This document shows positions 33,289-44,293 of a DNA stretch of 64,000 nucleotides, piece after piece. The notes below the pieces were generated by a model. It made no database searches, was not told the origin of the DNA, and saw only the letters and a list, made by a program, of their open reading frames with translations. Source of the DNA: Gnetum montanum (lineage: Eukaryota > Streptophyta > Gnetopsida > Gnetales > Gnetaceae); the NCBI GenBank assembly GCA_015680685.1, contig MNCI01034026.1:432905-496904 (forward strand), in the 5' to 3' direction. A program made the translations under genes and the position numbers. Position 1 is the first letter of the stretch. Every line of letters begins with the position of its first letter.

Positions 33289-34459
33289 CAAGTAGGATTA
33301 ATACATGTTTTTCATTTTCTTTAATTTTTCAAATTTTTGTTTTCCAGTTTTTCATTTTTCAAATTTTTGTTTTATCTTTTTATCTTTTTATGTTTTTTTA
33401 TGTTTTTGTCTTTTTACGTTTCTGTAAGTAATCTCATCTACAAATAAAACACTCATGTGGATCATTTTTTGAGGTGTATTCTATGTTATTAAGTCATGAG
33501 TGATCAATTATTTGGAACAGTGAGCCCACTACATCAACTCATCCATTCTACAAATAAGACGTTCTATTCGAGGGTACAATGATATTCTTGAAATTCTTAA
33601 AACTTCAAATTAATTTTGTGTTCATTGTACCCAGAATGAAGAAGGATGGACCAAGAGGGAATGAATAGGGTGTGACATCAAGGGGACTTATGGATTCTCT
33701 TTGGTGACATCTATGGGAGTTGTCATGCAATGTGGTTGTACTAAGATCCTTGTAGATCTAATGAAAAATGGGAGTAAGAGTAATCAAAAGGGCACTAAAA
33801 ATCAAATGCTATTCTAGGGGGTCCCACTGGAAAGACATGAATCCATGCCTGAAGGTTGGTGGCTTCTCTAGATTCAGTAAAGTGAAAAAAAAGAAGACAG
33901 AAGAAAAGAAAAGAAAAAAAAAGTGCCATAAAACAAAAATCACTCCTCCCTTNGGTTCGTGTAATTGTAGCTTGTGTCCCATGCAGCATAGAATTTTCAT
34001 CTCATTCTAGTGATATTTACATGTGTGTGTTTTATGGAGTTAGTGCGGATTACATTTAACCCTTCTAGTGCCCATGAACACTTTAAGTGTGGTTACACAA
34101 GGGCATTCTAGGTTGGAACCTGCTTTGGGGAGGACCCACTTGTTTAATTTTTTGTAATCTTCACTGATTCTCTAGCTCAAACACATAATTTCTTACCCTC
34201 ATCTTAATTTCTCATAATTCTCTTTCCCTACCATTATCCCTCTAAGTTTTAACATTCCAATGTATCATTACATTCCCTTTTTCTTAACCGCCAAATTTTT
34301 ATTGAGAGAGTTCACATCATTATCATTATGCGTGCCTCTTGAATGAATGATATTATCCTAGAACATCTTAATACTTGCCAATGTCCTCAATTTCCAACAT
34401 TAATTTCAAGAAAAATCATTAAAAATTCGGTATTTCCTTGGTGTCTCACATCACTAGGG
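33289..34459 (+). other. Element G spacer between gag and internal cassette
   Basis: A T-rich low-complexity tract (33300-33425) follows gag. A purine-rich A/G run lies at 33885-33930. Around 34125-34141 there is a stretch homologous to the 3' spacer of F. There is one unknown base at 33953. No gene was seen. In F the homologous spacer comes after pol, so G resembles an F-type element from which everything between gag and this spacer is absent. Confidence 0.7.
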
Positions 34460-34552
34460 ACGAGATATCGCGTACGCGATATCGCATCCCACATGATATC
34501 GCATACGAGATGTATCATATGCGATATCGCATCCTATTTATCTATAAATAGG
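34460..34552 (+). promoter_or_regulatory. Internal promoter-like cassette of G (GATATCGC array plus TATA box)
   Basis: At least four copies of GATATCGC (34463, 34478, 34495, 34522), including GCGATATCGC palindromes, are followed by CTATAAATAGG (34542-34552). This mirrors the order in the LTR U3 (array, then CTATAAATAAG) although the surrounding bases differ. It lies about 470 bp before the accessory ORF start at 35020. Just before that ATG is TGTGATTGCAG, a good splice acceptor, so an intron may lie in the leader. Promoter activity is inference. Confidence 0.6.
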
Positions 34553-35019
34553 TACCCCCGCTACAAAACTTAGCATCATTTTTCCATTCACGCGGGGGGA
34601 TTTGTTGAAATTTTTCTCTACGACTTGTGATTGCATGACCCTTGCTTTTTCATTCATGTCTCACTCACTGGTGCTCCGATTTTAATTTTGTTTAAACCTA
34701 CTAGAACCTGGAGTGTTCAGTTTAGTCGTGGGGGAGAGACACTCACCGAAAAGTGCTTGACATTTTTGAAATTTATCATTTCCCAAAGGACATTAATTAG
34801 GGTAATTAACACTAACACTTAGAATAATTGTGCGAAAAATCATATGACCTTAGGTACACCGGGAGATTAAAATGACAACCACCTAAGTCACAAGACCCAT
34901 TATTACAACTTTTGGGCACGATCACATGTTATAACATAAGATATTTAATTAAGGAAAGTAGTAAGGTATAACTTGAATTTAAAAACAACCTTACTAACGC
35001 TTGACCCGTGTGATTGCAG

Positions 35020-37953
35020 ATGGCCTCAAAACATGCATAACAGAAGGGTCCTGTTCAAGGTGGAACAAAACGATCTCAGAGAGGTGAAAGACAAGGTCCT
35101 ACCAGACAACATACAGAACAGGAGGTGCAATCATTCAACATCCATCAAGAAGAACCTCCTACCGGACGGTTCAGGTAGGCAGAAAAAGGAGCTGCTACTA
35201 TGCCTGAATCGGGACAACAACTCACATCGCCCCCAGAATGTGTTCAGGCTATTCATGGGAAGTCCACATTCGCTATGGTGATTGTGGAGTTAAACTTCAA
35301 ATCTTTTGCAGAGTTCACTCTTCAGGTTGTTAGGGATCACCTCAAAGGGTCTCCCTTATGGCCTATCCTCTCTGAAAACGGTGCCTGGTACTTAGGTGAA
35401 ACATACTAGTTCTGGCACAATAGGGAGCAAGGCACCATGATTAACATTTGTGGTGTGACAGTTGATTTCTCTACATAGGCTATTTTAGAAGTGTTAAACC
35501 TTCCAAATTCAAGGCCCCACGTTGCTCGATTATCCACCCGTTTAGACCCCGATGTGCAAAAGTATTGGTTAGAAAAGGATTATGGTAGAGACAAAGCATT
35601 TGGTGAATTGACGATGGAAGAGAAAGTTTATTTTAAAATTGAAACCTATCACCTCTTTCCCACAAAATGCTTAAAAAGAATATCGACGTATGCGGCTCAA
35701 GGATGTGCAGTGTTGATGGGAAAGGTTAGTGCTAACCTACCCCATCTATATTTGATGAAGATCCTAAGGCGATTTGAAGAACAGAAGTCAGGGAAGATGG
35801 CGCTACCCTTCCCTGTCTTATCAAAAAACTATACCAACGAGCTTGTATTCAGGGGTACACTAATGAAGTCCTCCGAAAAGCCCAGAATGCTTCTTATGCT
35901 GAGTTGTTAAAGGCGCCAGCTTCAAGAAATAGCACTAGGAAAGAGTTGATACCAGATGAAGAAGAAGAGTAGATGACTGGACCACCTGTAACTCAACTTG
36001 CAGGACCCAGTCAACCTCCAACCACAGGTCCCAGCCGACAACAAGAAGTAGGACCCAACACAGGCCAGGATTAGCCATCACCACTGCAAGACTATAGACC
36101 ATCGATGAGCCATCTGAGGGCCATTGCTGAGATGGTCAGTTGGGGAAGTCATGATGATGTAAACCTCTTCCACATCATCGATGATGTAAACCTCTTCCAC
36201 ATCATCGATGATGCTAGTTAGCCTACAGTTTCAGTAGATTGCACAAGGGATGAATTATCAATTCAAACATCACTGAGAAGATCAGTTGGGGAAGTCATGA
36301 TGATGCAAACCTCTTCCACATCATCGATGATGCTAGTTAGCCTATAGTTTCAGTAGATTGCACAAGGGATGAATTATCAATTCAAACAAGATGAGGGGAA
36401 AGCAGATGGTTGCAATAGATCTCAGGAAATGTGGAATCTTTTCAAGTGTAGTTAGAGACTAGTGAAGGGGCCACTATGGTGGTCATGCAACACCAGAATG
36501 CCACAAGAGCTGCTAAAGTGATCATAGACCACATCAAAGAATCTTTTAATGTACCTATTGTGCCACCGACAGATCTCTCAGGAGCACAGGATGCTCAAAC
36601 TCTTACCGAGACCTCAATGATTCCTGTGGAACATGATGATGTGCTTGATAGATTGCTTCAAACAGGGCAAGTAATGATGTCCCTGTTTGACATCCCCCAG
36701 GATGTAACAACAATTCAATTAGACCTCATTTCCATAAAGGGGAAGTTGGTCATATCTGAAGTAAGGGCCGAGCATGTTGAAGATGAAGTGCTGAGACTAC
36801 AAGAGTAGCTCCTGGCCTTACAAGCAGCACAGCGAGATCCTCTACAATTTGTTCCTGCAAACCAGGTAGAAAATCTTAGAATTGAGCAAATAGCAAAGTT
36901 GATCTTAGAGAATAATAAAGTGTTAGGAGAAAAGGAGAAGGTTGTTTGGGATGCCTCTACATCATAGGTGCAAACCCATGCACATCTTAAGGCACTCAAG
37001 GCCTTAGAAGAAGAAAATAAGCAATTGGTTACAGGCAATCTTCGATTGACCACTGTAGAGAAACAAAAGAATGTTCTCGATAAATAATTTCATCAGCTAC
37101 GAGAACAATTCATTCAGGTTAACTGAGATGTAAGCTATTTAGCCAGAGAGAATTGAACCCTCTCAATGGAGGAGGTATGCGCTATTTGCCAAAAGTCAGC
37201 AATTGAGATAAGCGCATGGTAGAGTGAGGCTAAACGACATGAGAAGCTGAAGGAGAACTTCTGTGATTAGGTGGGGATGTACAAAAAAATCCCAGAGAAG
37301 GAGATCCATATGGCCAAGGCTCAAATCAAAAATATTAATGCTCAACACACTGATTGGCGCATCATATTGGATACATATGCCTTCACTCACCAAGCGGAAG
37401 TTAAGAACTGGGACCTGTAGATTTAAGACTTGATAGAATACATGGAGTTGGAAAACCTTAGATATGCCAACCTTACCATGTTAACAATAGGGTACCCGAT
37501 GTCAGAGCTCAAGCAGCAAGTAGCTTCCACCCATATCAAATATGAAGAAGAATTTGCAGATCGCAAGAAGCTAGTTGAGAAACTAGATGTCACAAATTCT
37601 GAACTTGAGGTGGTAAAAGCAAGCTACCAAGGACAAAAATACATTGCAACTAACTTGGCTCGATGGCTAACAGATCTTCATGAATACAAAGACAAAGCCA
37701 GAGCCTATGAAGAGGAATGACGGTTGTTCGCGACATGGTATGTCAAAGCTAATTAGATGTTCTAGCAACTACCCTATCCGTGGGAGGTGCTGACTCCATC
37801 AAACATTGGAACACTAGCATGGATGGCACAAGACCCTTAGACTGAAGAGGATAAGCTCCAGGCCATACTTCAATGCCATCAAGCTTCAAAGCTTGGAGCA
37901 CATGACAAAGGGAAAGCACCCATGGAGGAGCCACCACCACCAAGAACTACATG
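35020..37953 (+). pseudogene. Element G accessory ORF: plant-transposon-protein-like domain plus long coiled coil
   Basis: From the ATG at 35020 (MASKHA, then a stop) a basic, glutamine-rich N-terminus of about 60 residues leads to a globular part. It includes FAEFTLQVVRDHLKG, INICGVTVDFS, AILEVLNLPNSRPHVARL and LTMEEKVYFKIETYHLFPTK (35290-35720). Layout and motifs (V-G-V-x-hydrophobic-S, then ILxxLNLP, then L-EEKV-F-I-LFP) resemble the putative plant transposon protein domain. A frame change follows near 35815, then a linker. About 450 residues of coiled-coil-like, E/K/L-rich sequence (36480-37720) end in EEPPPPRTT. About ten stops and at least one more frameshift break it. Its function is unknown. 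It occupies the place of env-like genes in related elements but shows no signal peptide or membrane segment. Confidence 0.6.
36137..36392 (+). repeat. Tandem duplication in the G accessory ORF
   Basis: A unit of about 120 bp beginning CAGTTGGGGAAGTCATGATGATG occurs twice (36137 and 36283). The first copy carries an extra internal 27-bp duplication of AAACCTCTTCCACATCATCG plus seven bases. The copies differ at few positions, so the duplication is recent relative to the element. Confidence 0.85.
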
Positions 37954-38111
37954 AGTTCCACATTTTTTTAGTTGTAGTATTTTTCTATGTTGTGTCTTCC
38001 CACACTACGGAATTATTTCATTTCTTTTTCTAGTTAATAATCCCATACCTATCCATTGTGTAATCAATGAAGCTTGTTCTCCTTGTAACTCGAGGACAAG
38101 TTTTTATTCAG

Positions 38112-38122
38112 TCATGGGGGTA
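38112..38122 (+). promoter_or_regulatory. Element G polypurine tract (short)
   Basis: CATGGGGGTA precedes the 3' LTR start TGATGGG at 38123. The purine run is short, but its position fits. Confidence 0.6.
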
Positions 38123-38919
38123 TGATGGGATGTGATATCGCATGGGCCATGATATCGTGTCTTCCCTGTGATATCGCATACGCGATATCATAGTCCGCCA
38201 CAATGTCTATAATAAGAAGTAGCTCTCCCTTGTTTATCATCCTAGTTTATATTGTAGTCAAACTCTGGTAGTTTGATCCCTCCAGAGTTAGATTATTTTC
38301 CCGTGTCTGCTCGCAGTGTGGTGAATGTAATTGTACGACATTCTTTATTTGAGTGTGACATACTTGGATGTGCACATGACCAACAATAAATATCGAGATT
38401 ACTTTATCATTGCAGCATTCACTTTGTTTATTTAATTTTTATTTACTACTTTCTCTCTCACCCTTATCTCCTAGTAGCACGGAATGAGTACGACTTGATT
38501 ACGAGCATTTAAGTGTGACTACTTGGAGCCCAATGGCATACCTAGGATCTACACTTGGTAATCCCAGTGGTAGTCATGCACGAAGTTCAAGATGTATATG
38601 GATAATCAAGGAATTAGTTGCTCATCACACTTAGGCTATATTAAATTCTCTTACCCTTTCCCTCCTAGCTTAGCTTAGTTAATATTATTTTTCACTACCT
38701 TTAGGAGTAGCATTAGATTAGGAACACATCATACACCTCACTCTGGACTAAACCATACATGAAAAATATAATACTAGTCCAGGAGGGAAGAAAACGAACT
38801 GCGACCTAAGGATAACTGTCTAGGTGCCACAACTAGCTAATCTGCGGAGTTCGACTGGATCGCATGTGAAAACGCTCATGTTTGTATGGTTGAGTGTAGG
38901 GGTACCTCGCCACTCATCA
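38123..38919 (+). repeat. Element G 3' LTR
   Basis: It is collinear with the 5' LTR throughout, with scattered substitutions and one fewer GATATCGC unit in U3. It ends CGCCACTCATCA and is followed by the GTTAA duplication. Confidence 0.93.
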
Positions 38920-38924
38920 GTTAA
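38920..38924 (+). repeat. Target-site duplication of element G (right, GTTAA)
   Basis: Exact copy of 30332-30336. Confidence 0.92.
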
Positions 38925-39919
38925 GAAAGATCAAGGATATGGACAAGAAATGATGAATTCATCATGTAAAGGAAGGTTGAAGAAAGACATATCTAAGAAA
39001 CAATAGATGCCTTGGTAGAATTGACTTCTTCAAGAAATAGTAGACATCTTTCCTTAGGTAAAGATGTCTTCCATTAGGCAAAGATGTCTTCATAGAATGT
39101 AGGCTAGTTTTAGAAAGACATCTTCCATTAGACAAAGACATCTTCCTTGAATGATGATTTTATAAAGACGTCTTTCCTAGACAAAGATGTCTTTCCATAA
39201 TAGAGAGAAAATACAGAAAGACATCTTAGGCATGAAGACGACATCCTTCATGACCATTAGTGTCATTGGCTAGCCGTTGCATGAGTTTCAAGATGGATTT
39301 GAAAACATGATAGTTATAAGAAGACATCATATGCATTAGTAGATGTGCAAGCTTATGTGTAATCATTGTATAATCATTTTGTCAATCATTGTAATCTTTG
39401 TTGCTCTTCATTGTGTCATCATTTGTTCATTGTATAGTGAGTTGTTTCTCAAAGAGTAGGGATCAACAAATTGTGTTGCATTTACCCCTTGTAATTGTTC
39501 TTCATTGTTGCCCTATGGGGTCGATGTGCTTCTTTTGAAAACGCATCTTTCTTGAGCTTGTTAGGATCCTACAAGATCGAGTAATTGGTATTGTGGCACA
39601 ACAATCTAGAGAGAAGCTCAATATTATAAATGTTATGGAAGCCTAGAAATCACACTTTAAGCCTAAAGGGACCTCATAGGGTTAAGTGGTTGGTGTTGTG
39701 GCACAACACTTTGGAGTGGGGCTTGAATATTGTCTAGGGTGTGGACCCTTCAAACGACATTTGAGAGCAACAAAGTCTAGAGGTGTGCTTGTGATCTACC
39801 CCCACAATGTGGAATACCCAATTTGGACAACCACATAAATTTTGTGTGTGTGATTTTCTTCATAAAGTGTTAATTTGGGAAACTTATTCTTCCCCACCAT
39901 CTAAGTTCAATGATCCCCA
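38925..39919 (+). repeat. Element C 5' LTR, right piece
   Basis: It continues the C LTR after G: GAAAGATCAAGGATATGGACAAG matches 44412 onward in two parts. AGATGTCT/AGACATCT motifs are dense at 38980-39250. U5 contains two copies of a hairpin-forming GTTGTGGCACAAC (39590 and 39695). It ends GATCCCCA. Confidence 0.88.
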
Positions 39920-39921
39920 AG

Positions 39922-39933
39922 TGGTATTAGAGC
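39922..39933 (+). promoter_or_regulatory. Element C primer-binding site
   Basis: TGGTATTAGAGC is one C-to-T change from the canonical tRNA-iMet site, two bases after the LTR end. Confidence 0.92.
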
Positions 39934-39974
39934 TTGGTACACTTATTAGTTATCATTAACCTCAATAGTGAACA

Positions 39975-41600
39975 ATGGAGGGGACATCTTACACAAAGCC
40001 ATCCATGTTCTATGGATTTGACTTCACCTATTGGAAAGCAATAATGCAAGGGCTCTTTGAATCCATGGAGTTTGAAGTATGGGATTCAATCCTTAAAGGC
40101 TATGCTCCACATGTCGACAACTCCACTGGTATCATCAAGCCTCACAACAAATGGACACAAGAGAAATATAATAAGTTTATGTTTGATTCAAAAGAAAAAA
40201 ATTATTTATATTATGCATTGAATAAATTTTAATTTAATAGAGTAGTAGGATGTAAAATGGCCAAAGATATTTGGCATCTTTTGGCAAACTTTATAAGCTA
40301 CCTATGAAGGAACATCTATTGTTAAGCAATCAAAATTGTTAGTTTTACAAAGTGAATATGATAAAATCAAAATGACAGAAGGTGAGAAAATAAAAGCTTA
40401 TTTATTTAGAGCTAATGATCTTGTTGTAGTTGCTAGAGGAATAGGTAAATATTTTCTCGAAATTGATGTGATCATTAAAATGATCAAAACTCTTCAACTA
40501 GAGTTCAGACCTAAGGTCACAACCATGGGAGAAATTAGATACTTCTCAACTCAAAAATTTGATGAGCTTCAAAGTGCTCTTGTTTCTTATGAAATCAATC
40601 TCATAAGAGAAGGAGATTTTCAAGAAAGGTCCATTACCTTAAATATTACCTCAAATAGAAGAAGCTCAATCAGCATGATGAGCTCAATGAAGATGAAATT
40701 GCCTTTCTCACTAGGAAACTACAATGACTAATAACTAGAACAAATAAAGGAACATGTTAACAAAGATTCAATCAGTCCAAAGATAGAGAAAGAGGTAAGA
40801 ATTTTTTAAATTCCAACTTAGATTTTTCTTCTATAGAATGTTGGATGTGTGGTGAAAGAGGCCATATGGCCTTCAAATGTCTTAGAAATTTTAGGATGTA
40901 GTCCAAGAAAAAATCCATTAAAGGGGTAAAGAAGATCAACTTCTATACAAGTTGGGATGATGGGGAGTAGAGTGAGGAAGAAATGGAGGATGAGGTGAAA
41001 AATTCTCATCTCATATTCATGGCCCTCACTAATGATGAAATTGATTCATCAGATGATGATCTTAACAATGTTGAGAGGTTTTATTTATTGTGTAATGAAC
41101 TCTTAAATTATAAAATCTTTGTACAAAGTTGAACAAGAAAGTAAAAGAAAAGGATAAAGAAATTTCTTTATTGAATAAAAAAAATTTGATCTTACTAAAG
41201 GAATCTTAGACCTCAAGGCTAAGAATAAAGATTTAATTAGGTCATGTGAGCAAATGAAAGATGAGCTTGTAGATGAAAAGCTTGTGAATGAAAGACTAGC
41301 CAAAGGGAAGGAGTATCTTTGAATGGTTCTTAGATAAGGAAGAAGTACACAAGACAAAAGTGCACTTGGATGCTATTTCCAAGAAGAAGAACCTGCACAA
41401 CCTTCATCTCATCTAAAGGAATCTCAAAAGAGTAAGGACACTACATTAGAATAAAATCCTATTTATCAACAAATTCCTCAAAGGTTTGATCATTCTAATC
41501 ACTTTTTCTTAAATAAGACAGTTATATGTTATTATTGTAATAATATTGGACATAAGCAATGGGAGTGCAATCTAAACTTTTATCATATGAGTACTTGATC
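39975..41600 (+). pseudogene. Element C gag with two zinc knuckles (broken)
   Basis: It starts at the ATG at 39975 (MEGTSYTKPSMFYGFDFTYW). The capsid domain includes MQGLFESMEFEVWDSILKGY and, after a frame change, KMTEGEKIKAYLFRANDL and FRPKVTTMGEIRYFSTQKFD (40330-40730). A CCHC knuckle, CWMCGERGHMAFKC, lies at about 40839-40880. A serine/acid-rich stretch (40930-41080) and a lysine-rich coiled coil follow. A second CCHC knuckle, CYYCNNIGHKQWEC, lies at about 41530-41572, roughly 230 codons after the first. Two widely spaced knuckles are characteristic of SIRE/Maximus-like copia gags. No protease follows. Confidence 0.85.
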
Positions 41601-41939
41601 ATATTATAAGACTCATTGATTTTACCAATGTGCATTGAGAAAAGGTTTTATGGAAGATCAAAAGCTATCAACTCAAAAGACCAAAATAATAAAAAAAGAA
41701 TGGAGAATTAAATGATAGAATTAATGGAATTTGGACATCATCACCAAAAAATTCATAAGAGAAAGTTGTGCCTTGGTCATTGAAGAAGTTTAGTTTAGAG
41801 GAGAATCCTCAAAAGAGAAAACTCATTCTCTAGCTCTCTAAGCTCCATCACATTTTAGTAGTATTAAAGGTAGGTAGAGGTAATTTTTATTTTTATTTTA
41901 AGATTTCATTAAGACTATAATCCATTGGTAGCCTTTCCT

Positions 41940-42170
41940 AGACCTCATTCTATTTCTAATAAAAGATGCACTTTTGAAATGAAAGATGTCTCTAGAAAGA
42001 TGACTTTGAAAGAAAAAAGATGTCTCTATGCTTTTTTAGCATCATGGACAAGATGTCTTCTATAAGTAAAAGATGTATACTGTAACTTTAACATGTAGGA
42101 AAGATGCCTTCTTGTTGTAAAAGATGTCTTCTTTTTTGTTCAAAGCCCTCATTTTTCAGCTGCTATAAAA
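41940..42170 (+). promoter_or_regulatory. Internal promoter-like cassette of C (AAGATGTCTT array plus TATA box)
   Basis: Seven to eight copies of AAGATGTCT or close variants lie between 41960 and 42130 (for example AAGATGTCTCTAGAA, AAGATGTCTTCTATAAG, AAGATGTCTTCTTTT). They are followed by GCTATAAAAGAC (42162-42173). The same motif array precedes the TATA-like CTATAAGAAG in the B and C LTRs. The accessory ORF begins at 42259, about 90 bp after the TATA box. Promoter activity is inferred. Confidence 0.6.
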
Positions 42171-42258
42171 GACAAAACCCTCATTTTTGTTGTATTTCTT
42201 CAAATTTACCCTAAAGAGACAAGTAGGGCTCCATCATTTACACTAATTTTTATCAAAG

Positions 42259-43650
42259 ATGGATCACAAGAAGATTAGAATGTACAAGGCATCATCCAAG
42301 AAGAAATTAAGAGGAAGTTCCAATAGTGCACTGCCTTCTTACATACCTTAGTTTTGAAGTACATATTCCTAACATAGATTTGAGGCAACTTAAATCACCA
42401 CTAATATTTCTGAGTGTTCTCTTGCTTTCTAGCTCATAGACAACAAGCTGTGTTAGACTACAAGCTTTTGAAATGGACCACTTTCATTTCAATGAATTTT
42501 CTTGTCCTTAATATTTTAATTAGGAAATTCTACTATAATATTGTTATCTCTAATGTTGTTGTTGCGCCGTTCACATCAACTATTGGGAGAATTATTATTG
42601 AGGTCTCTCCACAAATTGTGAATGCAATTCTAGGTATCTCTAGTTTTGATGTCTTTCTGGTTACCATTGATACAATGCATGATATTTACATAAATGGTAT
42701 CATGCTCATAGGAAATGATGAATTTTGTAATGTTTTGTTTGGTAGAGATATGTCATTTGATAGGAGTCATATTGAGAAGAGCATGATGACTCCTAATGCC
42801 TCCACCTTATCATTCATTCTTTTGTATAACATTATGATGAAAGGAGGTATCTATAGTTAATTTTTGCCACCCCAAGGTTTTGTATTATATTGTCTTCTTA
42901 CAGGGTTGCCATTGGATCTAGGACACACTCTTTGGTGAGATATTTTGAGCCTTTATACCAAAGAGAGAATCCTTGGGCATTTCTACCTCACCTATCTATG
43001 GATTTGCTAGAGGGGTGTACCTATTTTACAGTTTCCTTTGCTTAAAGGTAAGAGGATTCTTAGTAAGTATGTTGAGAAGAGGAGTACTTCCCATGTAGTA
43101 AAATAAAAACCTAGTGTCAAATAAAAGAAGGAAGCATCTCCATAGTTGAGACAATCAAATTCCTTGGGTGCTTAGATTAGTTCATCTTTGAAGAAGCTTT
43201 TTCGGTCCCTTGCACAAGCCATTAGGATGCTTGGAAGAAACCTTTTTTACTTGCATAAGAGATTGGATAAAGTTGAAATCTCACCTTCCTTTGATGGGTA
43301 GGTGTTTAAGGAGGTTACTACTCCTCCCATCTCTGACAGTGAGGAGGATGTTCCTATTCCTCTACAACATTCTTCAATAGTAGGTTCTTTACATACATAT
43401 GACTTAGGATTGAAGTTAGATTTCAAGCCAAAGGAACCCCCGCCTAGTGTCTAGGGGAAGCATCATGTTTCCATGCAGTAGCTAGAGCATCATGATCTAG
43501 TCCCTCTTGCTTACATAGTTCCACCTCTTGCTAATTCTTTTAGCTCTTTTCAACAAAGGGATATGAAGAGCATCTTTGGGACCACATCCTAATGGATTCC
43601 AGTTTAGTAATTACTAGCTCCATCAGCTCCACCAACTTCCTCCTGGTTTC
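42259..43650 (+). pseudogene. Element C accessory ORF: plant-transposon-protein-like domain (broken)
   Basis: The likely start is the ATG at 42259 (MDHKKIRMYKASSKKKLRGS, a basic N-terminus). After frame changes, an open stretch (42414-42860) reads LKWTTFISMNFLVLNILIRK, then FYYNIVISN and GRIIIEVSPQIVNAILGISS. It ends ASTLSFILLYNIMMKGG. The next segment, in another frame, is FLPPQGFVLYCLLTGLPLDL (about 42862-42921). The order (RKFYYN, V-SPQ-VNAILGI, LLYxxLTGLPLDLG) matches the putative plant transposon protein domain found in several plant retroelements. A basic, serine-rich tail to about 43650 is too damaged to interpret. Role unknown. Confidence 0.6.
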
Positions 43651-44280
43651 AAGTGAAGCTTCATCTTAGGTAGGCTCTAGTGTAGTAGGTTGAGCCTTTT
43701 ATGGGGACACCTAGAAATCAAGTTGATCCAGAACTAGCAGTCATGATAATGAGGAGGAAACTTATCATCCATCTAGAGCAGTAGTGGGTTCTAAGTCTAA
43801 GGATGCTATCAAGGTTAGTGATTTAAAGCTTGATTGGTTGTTTGTTCTCTCCTTTTTAATGTTCAAAAAGAAAGAGATGTTTTTTGGCTATCACATATGT
43901 GAGTTTGGAACTTTGCACACATGTGATTAATATGGAATGATAGTTGTAGATAGTTGTACTCTAATGTGATTTTGGATAGTATGTTTTATAATAGTTTGTG
44001 GATGGCTATGAATAAATAGTGTGTTTCCCTTGTTATCTTTGTGTGTTCTATATTTGTTATTTATTTATTGTGTATGCCTTGATTCATGTACCATTGAACC
44101 TCCAAACTTGTATTACTCCTTCATTACCATAGGAATTTATGTCTTACTAATAGTTTAATGCACTTTATTTACGTGCTTTATCCTTTTTGGTTATGTCCAA
44201 AAGGGGGAGAAGTAGCTTATATGTTTTTATGTATTGGGCCAAAGAGACTAATCCATATTCTTAAGTTTTGGAAATTACCA
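43650..44280 (+). other. Element C 3' untranslated part
   Basis: No coding signal is seen. AGAGATGTTTTTTGG and CACATATGTGAGTTTGG near 43885-43905 are typical of the pre-LTR part of SIRE-like copia elements. The last 130 bp match the end of B. Confidence 0.6.
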
Positions 44281-44292
44281 AAAAGAGGGAGA
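44280..44292 (+). promoter_or_regulatory. Element C polypurine tract
   Basis: AAAAAGAGGGAGA lies directly before the 3' LTR start (44294), in the same position as in B. Confidence 0.88.
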
Positions 44293-44293
44293 T

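Larger units (their letters stand above)
30337..38919 (+). mobile_element. Element G: non-autonomous gypsy-type retrotransposon with gag and accessory ORF
   Basis: A complete 8.6-kb insertion: LTRs 30337-31175 and 38123-38919 (TGATG...CATCA), tRNA-Asp-like primer site, gag (31309-33288), spacer, internal promoter-like cassette (34460-34552), accessory ORF (35020-37953) and purine tract. It is flanked by GTTAA on both sides. There is no protease, RT, RNase H or integrase, and no room for a deleted pol between gag stop and spacer that shows any pol trace. Gag and LTR ends relate it to element F, the likely type of autonomous partner. It is the youngest of the nested elements and the best preserved. 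Confidence 0.93.

Noticed and set aside
42845-42915. Intron in the C accessory ORF (GGAG|GTATCT to CTTACAG)
   Set aside because: The interval itself encodes the conserved continuation FLPPQGFVLYCLLTGLPLDL, so a frameshift explains it better.
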